Of a DNA stretch of 64,000 bases, positions 1 to 8,651 are shown piece after piece. Within the stretch, counting starts at the first letter, position 1; the number at the start of each line of letters is the position of its first letter. Position numbers and translations under genes: made by a program. The notes below the pieces were generated by a model, which was not told the origin of the DNA, did no database searches, and saw only the letters and a program-made list of their open reading frames with translations. The stretch comes from Acidimicrobiia bacterium (GTDB taxonomy: Bacteria > Actinomycetota > Acidimicrobiia > Acidimicrobiales > Bin134): the NCBI GenBank assembly GCA_022819825.1, contig JAJEGM010000001.1, positions 62,001-126,000 on the forward strand, given 5' to 3'.

Positions 1-740
1 CGCCTGCCGATCTGGAGTTCGGATCCACCACGGTGCGGCATCAGGTGTGGACAGTTCCGCACGACTACACAGAGTCGTTGGCTGCGGCCTTTGACAACCA
101 GGTGTTGTACGTGACCGACGGCCACCACCGCTCGGCCGCCGCGGTGCGAGCTTGGGCCGCCGAGCCGACCAACCCGGCACTGGCTCGGACATTGGCCGTG
201 GTATTCCCCGATGAGCAGCTCCAGGTGCAGGCCTTCCACCGGCTGGCCGTCGATCAGCACAACCGTGGCATCAAAGACTGCCTGGCTGCACTCGACGATG
301 TGACCGAGGTGAGGCCGGTTTTCTCCTCTCGGCAAGCTCGCCCTCCGCAAAGGGGGGTGGTCGGGCTCTATCTGGGGGGTTCATGGCATCAACTGGATTT
401 GCCTCCAGCAGTTGGCAACGGAGCAGTTAACGGCCTTGATGTGGAGCGACTGCGGCGATCCATCCTGAGTCCAGTGCTGGGTGCCGACGAACTCGGCCAA
501 CCCGGGGCAGTGGAGTACCTGCCGGCCTCGCTCGGCTTCGACGAGCTGGCCCGCCGGTGCGATGCCGAGAACCGGGTGGGGTTCGCGCTGCACCCCATGA
601 CGGTGCGGGAGCTGATGGCGGTGGCCGACGAGAAGGGGCTCATGCCGCCCAAGTCGAGCTTCTTCGCCCCCAAACCCCGCTCTGGCGTGTTCTTGCGGGT
701 GCTGGGCCGAGGTGCCACCTCCCACCTTCCTGCGTCCTGA
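1..740 (+). CDS. DUF1015 family protein, C-terminal part (cut by window start)
   Basis: The reading frame is open from base 3, so the true start lies before the window; the GTG at 33 is probably internal. About 245 residues are visible. The segment VTDGHHRSAAA near visible residue 40 is the hallmark DGHHR motif of the DUF1015 (COG4198) family, whose full members run to about 400 residues. The biochemical role is not established. The gene ends 22 bases before the preferred start of the next gene on the same strand. Confidence 0.8.
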   Translation, partial: PADLEFGSTTVRHQVWTVPHDYTESLAAAFDNQVLYVTDGHHRSAAAVRAWAAEPTNPALARTLAVVFPDEQLQVQAFHRLAVDQHNRGIKDCLAALDDVTEVRPVFSSRQARPPQRGVVGLYLGGSWHQLDLPPAVGNGAVNGLDVERLRRSILSPVLGADELGQPGAVEYLPASLGFDELARRCDAENRVGFALHPMTVRELMAVADEKGLMPPKSSFFAPKPRSGVFLRVLGRGATSHLPAS

Positions 741-749
741 CAGAACAGG

Positions 750-755
750 TACCGT
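750..755 (+). promoter_or_regulatory. Candidate -10 hexamer for a leaderless amidohydrolase transcript
   Basis: TACCGT fits the actinobacterial TANNNT -10 pattern and ends 7 bases before GTG 763, so transcription would begin at or next to the start codon. No clear -35 is seen. The same spacing recurs elsewhere in the window. Confidence 0.35.
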
Positions 756-762
756 TGTCGCC

Positions 763-1953
763 GTGTTGATCTCGTCGGACTCCCACGTTGTCGAACCGGG
801 TGATCTGTGGCTGGAGCGCCTGCCCAAGCACCTCCGGGACCGGGCGCCCCGAGCGGTACAGGATCCCGATAACCACTACTGGTATTTCGAGGCCCCGGAG
901 ATGGGACGGGGGGTAAACCTCACGCTCTCCCGCAATGCCGGTATTTCCACCCAGGAAGTGGACGCCGCCTTGGCCGCCGACCCCGATGCCTGGGTCGGAG
1001 CGACGGGCGGGCACGATCCGGTGACCCGGCTGGCTGATATGTGGGTGGACGACACGGTGGCTGACGTGGTCTATCCCACCGCGGGCCTGTCGCTTCTCCA
1101 GTACGACGATGTCGAGCTTCAGTTGGCCTGCATCCAGGTATACAACGACTGGCTAGCCGAGTTCTGCGCGGTGGACTCCGACCGGATCATTGGGATCGCC
1201 ATGATCCCCACCTGGGACATCGACGTGGGCGTGGCCGAGCTCAACCGCTGCGGTGACATGGGTCTTCGGGGCGCCATCATCTGGAGTTCGCCACCCGCCA
1301 CCCGGGAGTACAGCTTCTTCTCCAACCGCTACGAGCCACTGTGGGCCACCGCCGCCGAACGGTCCATGCCGATCTCCATCCACATCTTCGGCGGCCACCA
1401 AACGAAGGGCATCAGCAACTACGGCGTCACCGTGGAGGGCACCTACTACTTCGGGATCACGGCGCGCGATGAGCTGGCCCAAACCACAGCCGAGCTGATC
1501 GCCGCCGGAGTGTTCGAGCGCCACCCCAACCTGCGGATCGTGGCCGCCGAGGGGGGCATCGACTACGCCGCCCGGCTGGAGCAGCGGCTCGACCTAACCT
1601 ACAGCGGCGCTTGGAGCCGGATCGACGACACGCTGACCATGAAGCCGTCGGAGTACTTCCGGCGCAACGTGTACCTCACCTACATCGAAGACCCCATCGG
1701 GCTGAACAATCTCAGGTTCACCGGCAGCGACCATTTCATGTGGTCCAGCGACTACCCCCACGGGGCAGCGACTTGGCCCCGGTCCCGTGAGTTCGCCACC
1801 AATGAGTTCAACGAGGCCGGAGTGAGCGAGGCCGACCGGCGCAAGCTCACCCTCACCAACGTGGCCGAGTTGTACGGCATCGACTTGGAGACGGTGAGCC
1901 AGCCATCCCCGGTCATCGCCGACCAAGTGGCGGCGGCTCCAGCGGCTAACTGA
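763..1953 (+). CDS. Amidohydrolase family protein (Amidohydro_2)
   Basis: 396 residues from GTG 763; an upstream start at 712 would overlap the previous gene and adds 17 residues without family character. The protein opens with the strand SSDSHVVEP typical of Amidohydro_2 metal-dependent hydrolases and decarboxylases, has a central ISIHIFGG histidine strand and a late WSSDYPHG segment that supplies the conserved Asp and His. Substrate cannot be read from sequence. It is the first of five members of this superfamily in the window. Its last 8 bases overlap the convergent globin gene. Confidence 0.85.
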   Translation: MLISSDSHVVEPGDLWLERLPKHLRDRAPRAVQDPDNHYWYFEAPEMGRGVNLTLSRNAGISTQEVDAALAADPDAWVGATGGHDPVTRLADMWVDDTVADVVYPTAGLSLLQYDDVELQLACIQVYNDWLAEFCAVDSDRIIGIAMIPTWDIDVGVAELNRCGDMGLRGAIIWSSPPATREYSFFSNRYEPLWATAAERSMPISIHIFGGHQTKGISNYGVTVEGTYYFGITARDELAQTTAELIAAGVFERHPNLRIVAAEGGIDYAARLEQRLDLTYSGAWSRIDDTLTMKPSEYFRRNVYLTYIEDPIGLNNLRFTGSDHFMWSSDYPHGAATWPRSREFATNEFNEAGVSEADRRKLTLTNVAELYGIDLETVSQPSPVIADQVAAAPAAN

Positions 1954-2392
1954 TCGGCAGCCTTCGAGAATCAGACGGCGGCGCGGGCGGCTGCTTGTTG
2001 ATGAGGTGGGTGGCGGCCGACTCGAAGTAGTCCAGCATGGCAGTGTGGATTTCCTCGGGCAGTTCTGCCGCAGCCAGCGACACCCGCATGTGGCCCATCC
2101 AGGCATCCCGCTCGGCACCGCCGATCTCAAACGGCGCGTGGCGCATTCGGAGCCGAGGATGGCCCCGCTCAGCGCTGTAGTACGGGGGTCCGCCCCAATA
2201 CTGGGCCAAGAACCCGGCCAGTCGATGCCGAGAAGGGCCCAGATCCTCGGGATACAAAGGCCGGAGCACCGGGTCATCGGCCACCCCGTCATAGAAGCGG
2301 TCCACCAGCTGGTCGAAGAAAGCCTGACCGCCCACCGCGTCGTACACCGACTGCTCCACCCGCCTAGCGTATTGCGGCATGTCGTCAGTCAT
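1946..2392 (-). CDS. glbO: Group II truncated hemoglobin (TrHbO)
   Basis: 148 residues from ATG 2392; ATG 2380 is an alternative and leaves the globin fold intact. The run YWGGPPYYSAERGHPRLRMR and the block HAPFEIGGAERDAW match the mycobacterial GlbO pattern closely, including the Trp and Arg/His region of the E-F-G helices. Members bind heme and take part in oxygen, NO or peroxide chemistry in the cytoplasm. The start overlaps the start of the divergent phosphatase gene at 2379, so the two genes share promoter and initiation sequence. The 3' end overlaps the upstream amidohydrolase by 8 bases. Confidence 0.92.
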   Translation of the reverse strand: MTDDMPQYARRVEQSVYDAVGGQAFFDQLVDRFYDGVADDPVLRPLYPEDLGPSRHRLAGFLAQYWGGPPYYSAERGHPRLRMRHAPFEIGGAERDAWMGHMRVSLAAAELPEEIHTAMLDYFESAATHLINKQPPAPPSDSRRLPIS

Positions 2393-2849
2393 CTTCTTGA
2401 GGCACGCCAAGTCGGACTGGAACGCCGGCACAGACGACGATCTCAGTCGACCGCTGGCCGAACGGGGCCGCCGGGCAGCAGCAGCCGTCGGGACTTTTCT
2501 CGCCGAGGCTGGTCATGTCCCGAATTTGGCTTTGTGCTCGCCAGCGACTCGGGCCCGCCAAACACTTGAATTGGCGGTGGCTGCCGGCAATTGGACCTGT
2601 CCGATCGAGACCGCCGACGAGCTCTACTACGGCTCGGTCGATCACATGGTGGCTCTGGCCTGTCGACGGCAGGTTCCGGTGCTCATGCTGGTCGGGCATG
2701 AGCCGACAATGTCCAGCGCTCTGGGGTACTTGACGGGAGCTGATCTGCGCATGCCCACCGGTGCCATCGCCCGGGTGAATCTCAACCTCGACAACTCCGG
2801 CGAACTGGAGTGGCTTATTCCCCCACGCCTGCTCACTGACCGAAAGTGA
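2379..2849 (+). CDS. sixA: SixA-type phosphohistidine phosphatase (histidine phosphatase superfamily)
   Basis: 156 residues from ATG 2379. The N-terminal FLRHAKSDW is the RH(G/A) catalytic motif of the histidine phosphatase branch, and VGHEPTM near residue 110 provides the second conserved His. Length and the RHAKS variant fit SixA, which removes phosphate from phosphohistidine in phosphorelay domains. The partner is not visible here. The start codon overlaps the divergent globin start region, and the convergent RmuC gene ends 4 bases after the stop codon. Confidence 0.85.
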   Translation: MSSVIFLRHAKSDWNAGTDDDLSRPLAERGRRAAAAVGTFLAEAGHVPNLALCSPATRARQTLELAVAAGNWTCPIETADELYYGSVDHMVALACRRQVPVLMLVGHEPTMSSALGYLTGADLRMPTGAIARVNLNLDNSGELEWLIPPRLLTDRK

Positions 2850-2853
2850 ACTT

Positions 2854-4260
2854 TCAGTCGCCCTTCTGCTCCGTCAATTCCGGTGCGGCCGGCTCGGCTG
2901 TGGCCTCGACCAACTCTTGAGCTGCGACGGGCCGAGCGATCGCCTCTACGGAGGTGGCTGACTCGATCTGCTTGCCGCCAGCGACCACGCCCCAGTCTTC
3001 AAATTTCCGGGCTCGGGGAAGCACCCGGCCTTCCAGCGAACCAATGCTCCTGTTGTAGGCATCAACCGCTCTACTCAGCCCTTTGCCCACGCCATCGACG
3101 TGGCCAGCATAGACCCTCAGACTGTCGTACAGATCGGCAGCCCCGTCGGCGATCTTCTGGGCATTTTCCTGAAGATCCTGCTGCTGCCATGCCACTGCCA
3201 CAGTGCGCAGGAAAGCCAGCAACAAGCCAGGAGTGGCGATGAGCACCCGATGCTTCTGCCAGGCGTCTTCCCACAGCGTGGGCTTCACGTCCATGGCTGC
3301 GTCCAGAATGGGCTCGGCGGGCACGAACATCACCACAAAGTCGGGCGACCCGTCCACCGCCGAGGCGTAGTCCCGGTCGCCCAAAGTCTTGGCGTGGCCC
3401 AGAAGTGTGTTGGCGTGACTGTTCAACAATTCGCTCTGGCGCTGTTCATCGTCGGAGTGGTGCGCGTCGAGGTAGGAGCTCAACGGGGTCTTGGCGTCGA
3501 TAACCACCTCCAGACCGCCGGGAATGTGGACCACCGCATCGGGTCTTCCCCGGCCTTCGCCTATCTCGATGGTGTCCTGCTCGACGAAATCGATGCGCTC
3601 ACTCAACCCTGACAACTCCAGGATGTTGCGGAGTTGCTGCTCCCCCCATTGCCCTCGCATCTGCGGAGACCGCAGAGCTTCGCTGAGTCCCTGAGCCGTG
3701 TCCCGCAATTGGCCAACCTGGTTCCGCAGCACGTCGTAGGCCCCTTTGCGGTCTTTCTCCATCTCCGTGACCTGCTTCTCGAACTTGTCCAGGTTTTCCT
3801 TGACCGGCTTGACCAGCTCGTCAATGGCCTTCTGGCGTTTCTCCAAGTCGGTGTCGCTGAGCTTGCGCTGGTTTTCGAATTGTTCTTTGGCCTGCTCCAA
3901 GAAGGTCGCGGTGTTGGCCTTGGTCACATCGGCGGCAATGCCTTTGAACTGGGTCTCGATCTGCTTGCGGGCCTCAGCTAGCTCCTCGGTGCGAGCCTCG
4001 TGATCAGCCTTGACCGCAGCCAACTCCCGGCGGGCGGCCTCACGTTCGCCCCGCACTTCCTCTAACTCGACTCTGGCTGCGTCACGCTCGCCTCGGGCCT
4101 CGCTGAGCTGAGAATCCCGCTCGGCCAACTGGGTCTCCAACTGGGCCGCCCGAGTTGTCGAGTCGTCGCTTCCAGCCGCAACACCAGCAAGGCGCCACCG
4201 CTGCACGACGACCAACGCGATCACGAAAACTAAGACTGCAATGAGAAGAGCAAGCTCCAT
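2854..4260 (-). CDS. rmuC: DNA recombination protein RmuC homolog
   Basis: 468 residues. An N-terminal hydrophobic helix (residues about 3-20) is followed by a long charged coiled coil rich in Glu, Arg and Ala (about 35-190). The RmuC core follows, with the block LRSPQMRGQWGEQQL and the downstream VIDAKTPLSSYLDA, where the D-x-K pair resembles a nuclease fold. RmuC limits inversions at short inverted repeats in E. coli; the exact activity is unproven. The C-terminal 40 residues are Ala/Glu-rich and not conserved. It converges on sixA. Confidence 0.93.
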   Translation of the reverse strand: MELALLIAVLVFVIALVVVQRWRLAGVAAGSDDSTTRAAQLETQLAERDSQLSEARGERDAARVELEEVRGEREAARRELAAVKADHEARTEELAEARKQIETQFKGIAADVTKANTATFLEQAKEQFENQRKLSDTDLEKRQKAIDELVKPVKENLDKFEKQVTEMEKDRKGAYDVLRNQVGQLRDTAQGLSEALRSPQMRGQWGEQQLRNILELSGLSERIDFVEQDTIEIGEGRGRPDAVVHIPGGLEVVIDAKTPLSSYLDAHHSDDEQRQSELLNSHANTLLGHAKTLGDRDYASAVDGSPDFVVMFVPAEPILDAAMDVKPTLWEDAWQKHRVLIATPGLLLAFLRTVAVAWQQQDLQENAQKIADGAADLYDSLRVYAGHVDGVGKGLSRAVDAYNRSIGSLEGRVLPRARKFEDWGVVAGGKQIESATSVEAIARPVAAQELVEATAEPAAPELTEQKGD

Positions 4261-4366
4261 AGGCCCGCCATCCTATGAACCCGTAGTGACACATTCCGGC
4301 ACGGGCTTCAACCAGCGGTTTCGCCTAACCTGCAACCCGCCTGCAAGACCAAGAGGAGAGCCCCAA

Positions 4367-5443
4367 ATGTCCCAGCTGAACGAGCTCGGCTTCTACACCC
4401 TGGCCGGGGCACCGGAATCGCCTCGGGAGCTGATCGACGAGGTCCGCCAAGCCGAGGAGCTGGGCATTGGCAATGTGTTCATCAGCGAGCGGTTCAACAT
4501 CAAAGAAGCGGCCACCCTGTCGGGAGCGGTCGGTGTGGCCGCCGAGAGCATGGGCATCGCCACCGCGGCCACCAACCACCACACCCGCCATCCTGTGGTG
4601 ACCGCGGCCTACGCAATGACCATGCACAAGCTCACCGGCGGCCGCTTCTGTCTGGGTCTCGGTCGAGGGGTCGATCGCCTCTCCAAAGCCTTCGGCCTGC
4701 CCCCCATAACCACCGCCCAAATGGAGGACTTCGTGGGTGTTATGCGCCGCCTCTGGCAAGGCGAGCCCATCTTCAACCACGAGGGCCCGATCGGGGACTT
4801 TCCGGTACTGACCCTGATGGGCGCTAGCAGCGAGCACATCCCCATGGCTCTGACCGCCTTCGGCCCCAACTCCCTGGCTTTGGGCGGACGCTGCTTCGAC
4901 GCGGTGGTGCTGCACACGTTCTTCACCGACGAGACCACCGCCCGGGTGGTGGCCGCCGTCAAGCAGTCGGCCGAAGAGTCAGGACGAGACCCGGACTCAG
5001 TAAAAGTGTGGAGTTGCTTCGCAACCATTGGCGACCACCTGCCCGAAGACATCCGCCTGAAGAAGACAGTGGGCCGTATGGCCACATACCTCCAGGGCTA
5101 CCCCGAGTTGATGGCCCGCACCAACAACTGGGACCCCGCGGCGCTGGAACGCTTCCTGGCCGACGAGCTTGTGGCCAACTTCCAAGGCGCCATCGATCAG
5201 GTGGCCACCACCGAGCAGCTCGAGCACATCGCCACCCTCATCCCCGACGAATGGCTCGCCCCCGCGGCCACCGGCACCCCCGCCCAGTGCGTCGAGAAGA
5301 TCCGGGGCCAGTTCGACCTCGGCTGCGACGGCGTCATCCTCCACGGCGCCAGCCCCACCCAACTCCGCCCGATCGTGGAGGAGTACACCCACACCCGCCC
5401 CACCGGAGAATTCGACCACCTGCCCGCCAACCCCGGCGGTTAG
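4367..5443 (+). CDS. Luciferase-like F420-dependent oxidoreductase
   Basis: 358 residues from ATG 4367, chosen because AGGAG lies 8 bases upstream and the family start (LNELGFYTLAG) follows; the frame is open further upstream but without family sequence. The TIM-barrel pattern is clear: NVFISERFNIKEA, then ATNHHTRHPVV and FCLGLGRG, as in the luciferase-like (LLM) class of F420 or FMN oxidoreductases. Actinobacteria carry dozens of these for hydride transfer to diverse substrates, so the substrate is unknown. It stands alone between rmuC (divergent) and a small convergent gene. Confidence 0.9.
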   Translation: MSQLNELGFYTLAGAPESPRELIDEVRQAEELGIGNVFISERFNIKEAATLSGAVGVAAESMGIATAATNHHTRHPVVTAAYAMTMHKLTGGRFCLGLGRGVDRLSKAFGLPPITTAQMEDFVGVMRRLWQGEPIFNHEGPIGDFPVLTLMGASSEHIPMALTAFGPNSLALGGRCFDAVVLHTFFTDETTARVVAAVKQSAEESGRDPDSVKVWSCFATIGDHLPEDIRLKKTVGRMATYLQGYPELMARTNNWDPAALERFLADELVANFQGAIDQVATTEQLEHIATLIPDEWLAPAATGTPAQCVEKIRGQFDLGCDGVILHGASPTQLRPIVEEYTHTRPTGEFDHLPANPGG

Positions 5444-5475
5444 ATTTCGCAACTTCTCGTTGGACTACTTGCCGG

Positions 5476-5826
5476 TCACTGGTCTTCTGGTTCTGTCGCT
5501 GAAGGCGGGCTGACGGCTTCAGGTGCCGAAATCTCCGAGGAATCTGCATCAGAGGCGGCAGGCATGCCGATTCCCAGAAAGCCCTCGATGCGGGCGAGCC
5601 GCTGGCCGTTATTGACGACTTCCTCGCGCAGGCGATTGAAATCCTGACGCAGACCATTGTGGTCCTCGCGTAGTCCGTCGACAGCCCTGTTGAAATCGTC
5701 GCGCACTCCATCGATGGCCTTGGTGAAATCGTCGCGTAGCTTCTCGATGCTGCGTTGTTGATGCCAGATGATGCCCAGCACGGCGACCAGCACGGTCAGA
5801 ATCTGTGCGATTGTCTCCGTGGCCAT
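5476..5826 (-). CDS. Small membrane-anchored coiled-coil protein, function unknown
   Basis: 116 residues from ATG 5826, with AAGGGTGAG about 11 bases upstream; GTG 5841 is an alternative. One N-terminal transmembrane helix (about residues 4-20) is followed by repeated heptad-like units RDDFTKA, RDDFNRA, REDHNG and RQDFNRL that predict an extended coiled coil to about residue 80, then an acidic, Ser/Pro-rich tail. No catalytic motif is visible. It resembles short DUF-type or t-SNARE-like coiled-coil proteins of bacteria. It converges with the oxidoreductase upstream and diverges from the alpha/beta hydrolase operon. Confidence 0.65.
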   Translation of the reverse strand: MATETIAQILTVLVAVLGIIWHQQRSIEKLRDDFTKAIDGVRDDFNRAVDGLREDHNGLRQDFNRLREEVVNNGQRLARIEGFLGIGMPAASDADSSEISAPEAVSPPSATEPEDQ

Positions 5827-5952
5827 CGGCAGGATACTCACCCTTTCATGTGCCCGACTGTAATTGGTTGAAATTACCTTACATTCGTCAACTGGTGTTT
5901 CGCAACAGGATTCCCCTCAAGGTTAGCGAGTCATGACCGGGCCCCGCAGGTA

Positions 5953-5958
5953 TAGCGT
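5953..5958 (+). promoter_or_regulatory. Candidate -10 hexamer before the hydrolase operon
   Basis: TAGCGT lies 7 bases before ATG 5966 in the only AT-richer part of the divergent gap. It would give a leaderless transcript starting at the preferred start codon of the alpha/beta hydrolase. Confidence 0.3.
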
Positions 5959-5965
5959 CATGGCG

Positions 5966-6763
5966 ATGCAAACCGTGACAACCACTGTCGCCGGGCTGGG
6001 GATGCGGGAATTCACTGGGGGGTCGGGCGATCCGCTGGTGATGCTGCACCACTCGTTTGGGAACCCGGGATGGCTGCCGATCCACGAAGCCCTGGCCGAT
6101 CATTACACCGTTCACGCATTGGATTTGCCGGGCTACGGCGGGACAGACGGGTCGGAGCGACCGGAGTGGGCTCGCCATCCTCGGGATCTGGCCTTGCTGG
6201 TGGGCCAGTGGCTGCGGGCCAAGGAGCTCGGGCCGGTCGAGTTGGTGGGCTGCGGATTCGGGGGTTGGGTGGCAGCCGAGTTGGCCACCATGTCCCCCGA
6301 ACTGCTCAAGCGACTCGTTCTGGTGGGAGCGGCTGGGCTGCTGCCCGAAAAAGGCCGAATTTACGACCAGTTCTTGGTGTCGCACTCCAATTATGTGGAG
6401 GCCGCCTTCTCCAGTACCGAGGCCTTCGAGGCGATCTATCCCCGCAACGGCGACGAATCCGAGGAGCACCCGCTGGGCGACGAGACCCTGGTGGTGTGGG
6501 ACATGAACCGGGAGATGACCACCCGGGTGGGATGGAAGCCCTACATGTACAACCGCCGGCTGCGGCCCCTGCTGGGAGGCGTCACCGTCCCCGCCCTGGT
6601 GGTGTGGGGCGACAACGATGCCGTGGTGCCCATGGAGTGCGCCCATGCCTATGTCGAGGCCCTGCCCGACGCCCGATTGGAGATCGTCCCCGACTGCGGC
6701 CACGCCGTCGATCTCGAAGCCCCCGAATCGCTCGCCGCCATCATCACCGGAGGAAAAAGCTGA
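5966..6763 (+). CDS. Alpha/beta hydrolase
   Basis: 265 residues from ATG 5966; ATG 5933 and 5960 are in frame and equally open. The fold is shown by the oxyanion segment MLHHSFGNPG, the region VELVGCGFGGWVAAE, where the nucleophile elbow GxSxG reads GCGFG so Cys replaces Ser, and the C-terminal WGDNDAVVP (Asp) and DCGHAVDLE (His). A Cys-His-Asp triad occurs in dienelactone-hydrolase-like members, so the protein may still be active. Its stop overlaps the next start by one base (TGATG), and GGAGGA precedes that start, so the three genes to 8522 form an operon. Confidence 0.87.
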   Translation: MQTVTTTVAGLGMREFTGGSGDPLVMLHHSFGNPGWLPIHEALADHYTVHALDLPGYGGTDGSERPEWARHPRDLALLVGQWLRAKELGPVELVGCGFGGWVAAELATMSPELLKRLVLVGAAGLLPEKGRIYDQFLVSHSNYVEAAFSSTEAFEAIYPRNGDESEEHPLGDETLVVWDMNREMTTRVGWKPYMYNRRLRPLLGGVTVPALVVWGDNDAVVPMECAHAYVEALPDARLEIVPDCGHAVDLEAPESLAAIITGGKS

Positions 6764-8055
6764 TGTTCCTGTCGTATTTCACCGAGCAGCCCATGAGCGC
6801 CTACCCGGCCGATGAAGGCTTGAAGGAGGGCTTCACCTCGGTGATGTTCTCCAACAAGTACTACGACCCGGTGGAGGGCAGCCGCCTGTTCAACGAGCGC
6901 ATCGAGGAGTACAAGCTGGCCGATCAGGTGGGCTTCGACGGGATCATGGTGAACGAGCACCACAACGCCCCGTTCTGCATGCAGGCCCGCATCACCGTGA
7001 TGTCGAGCATCCTGGCCGCCATCACCGAGAACGCCAAGATCGTGCAGCTCGGCAACCCGCTGCCCACCTACGACAGCCCGCTGATGTTCGCCGAGGAGAT
7101 CGCCATGATCGACATGATCTCCAAGGGCCGGCTCATCTCGGGCATCGTTCGGGGCGCAGGGCAGGAGTCGGTGTGCCTCAACGCCAACCCGGCCTACAAC
7201 CGGGAGCGATTCAACGAGGCCCACGACCTGCTGGTCAAGACCATGACCGACGACGGCCCGTTCTCCTGGGAGGGCGAGCACTTCCAGTACCGGGTGGTAA
7301 ACCCCTGGGCTCGGGTGCTGCAAAAGCCCCACCCCCGCATCTGGGTGCCCGGCGTATTCAGCGCCGAGACCATCCGCTGGGCCGCCCAGCACCGCTATCC
7401 CTACATCTCGCTCAACACGCCCCTTCATCTCACCGGTGAGCTCTGGGAAATCTACGACCAAGCGGCCCGAGCGGTGGGCTACGAGCCCGGACCGGAGAAC
7501 CGGGGCTACTTGCTGCGAGTCCATGTGCAAAAGGACGGTGACAAGGCCCGGGAGAACGCCCGGGAGTTCATGTGGATGCAGGGCGAGTTCACCGGCATCG
7601 GCCATCCCTACTGGGTGAGCCCGTCGGGCTACGGCTCGTCGGCCCGTCGGCTGGACTACGCCAAGATGGCCAACGCAGAGGTGCGAGGCTCTCGGGCCGC
7701 CCCGTTCGAGCAGCAGTTGGCCGCTCGGGAGATAGTGGCCGGCACCCCCGAAGAGGTGATCGCCGAACTGCGGGTGGTGCTGGAGACGTGCCGACCGTCG
7801 ATCCTCATGCTGTGGGGCAACGACGGGGACGTCAACCACGACGACTCCCTGCGGTGCATCGAGCTGATGGGCACCGAGGTGCTGCCCGCCCTGCGGGACA
7901 TCGGCGACGAGCTGGGACTCCATGACCCCTTCGAGCTGGACTCCCCGATCAGCCTGGCCCTAACCCCGCCCGATGAGCTGAACCCGATCGAGTCGGCCGC
8001 CGACGAGCGGCCTGAGGACACCTCGGACAGCCGATCGCTGAAGATGTTCCGATAA
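6763..8055 (+). CDS. Luciferase-like flavin-dependent monooxygenase
   Basis: 430 residues from ATG 6763, with GGAGGA 8 bases upstream. The segment GFDGIMVNEHHNAPF and the later ISGIVRGAGQE are characteristic of bacterial-luciferase-like two-component monooxygenases or F420 enzymes. It has about 70 residues more than the other two LLM proteins here, including an acidic C-terminal tail. It sits between an alpha/beta hydrolase and a cupin, with overlapping stop and start codons on both sides. That arrangement suggests an oxygenation-then-hydrolysis catabolic route for an unidentified compound. Confidence 0.88.
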   Translation: MFLSYFTEQPMSAYPADEGLKEGFTSVMFSNKYYDPVEGSRLFNERIEEYKLADQVGFDGIMVNEHHNAPFCMQARITVMSSILAAITENAKIVQLGNPLPTYDSPLMFAEEIAMIDMISKGRLISGIVRGAGQESVCLNANPAYNRERFNEAHDLLVKTMTDDGPFSWEGEHFQYRVVNPWARVLQKPHPRIWVPGVFSAETIRWAAQHRYPYISLNTPLHLTGELWEIYDQAARAVGYEPGPENRGYLLRVHVQKDGDKARENAREFMWMQGEFTGIGHPYWVSPSGYGSSARRLDYAKMANAEVRGSRAAPFEQQLAAREIVAGTPEEVIAELRVVLETCRPSILMLWGNDGDVNHDDSLRCIELMGTEVLPALRDIGDELGLHDPFELDSPISLALTPPDELNPIESAADERPEDTSDSRSLKMFR

Positions 8056-8522
8056 TGGGCGAGCAACAACCCCAGGTGTCCTACATCCACGCCGAAGACA
8101 TGGACTTCGCCGAGGTGAAGAGCCAGCAGCACGCCGACGGCCGCCGGGTGTCGGTGTGGCTGAAGCTGATGGAGCTGACCCAGGAGCGGGCGGTGTACCA
8201 CACCCGCTACGACCCCGGTCTGGTGCTGGAGCGCCACGGCCACAACAGCGACCACTTCATCTTCGTCATCGACGGCGAGGTCACCTTCGATGAGGAAGTG
8301 TGCCGGGCCGGCACCCTAATCAAGCTCCCCCACCTGGCCACGTTCGGCCCCATCAAAGTGAGCGACCAGGGCGCCGAGATCTTGGAGATCTACTTCGGCG
8401 ACTCCCGCCCCGCCCCCGCCGACAAAGCCGAGCACGCCGCCATCCTCGAAGAACGCGGCATCACCGAACTCCCCCACCCCCCACTAGACCTCCCCGACTG
8501 GTTCGGCCCGAGGACCGACTAA
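8055..8522 (+). CDS. Cupin-domain protein
   Basis: 155 residues, start codon overlapping the oxygenase stop (TAATG). The cupin barrel motif 1 is visible as LERHGHNSDHFIFVIDGEV, with His-x-His ligands; the usual Glu ligand is not obvious. The rest is short beta strands ending in a proline-rich tail. Single-domain cupins beside oxygenases are often metal-dependent isomerases or dioxygenases, or small-molecule binders. Third gene of the 5966-8522 operon. Confidence 0.82.
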   Translation: MGEQQPQVSYIHAEDMDFAEVKSQQHADGRRVSVWLKLMELTQERAVYHTRYDPGLVLERHGHNSDHFIFVIDGEVTFDEEVCRAGTLIKLPHLATFGPIKVSDQGAEILEIYFGDSRPAPADKAEHAAILEERGITELPHPPLDLPDWFGPRTD

Positions 8523-8578
8523 CTCTCATATTTCCGAATCTCAGCGGAGACAAACCGAGGGCGGGGGGTGGCGCCGCA

Positions 8579-8611
8579 GGCGGAGCTGGCTGCTCCGACA
8601 GCCAGGCCGCC
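8579..8611. terminator. GC-rich hairpin between convergent genes
   Basis: GGCGG-AG-CTGGCTG pairs with CAGCCAG-G-CCGCC around a 6-base loop, giving 12 base pairs with a small internal mismatch. It sits in the 129-base gap between the cupin gene and the convergent amidohydrolase, the place for a bidirectional terminator. There is no T-tract on either strand, so the role is inferred from position. Confidence 0.4.
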
Positions 8612-8651
8612 GTAGGTGACAGGACCCGCCGCCCGGACGCGTGTGTAAGGG

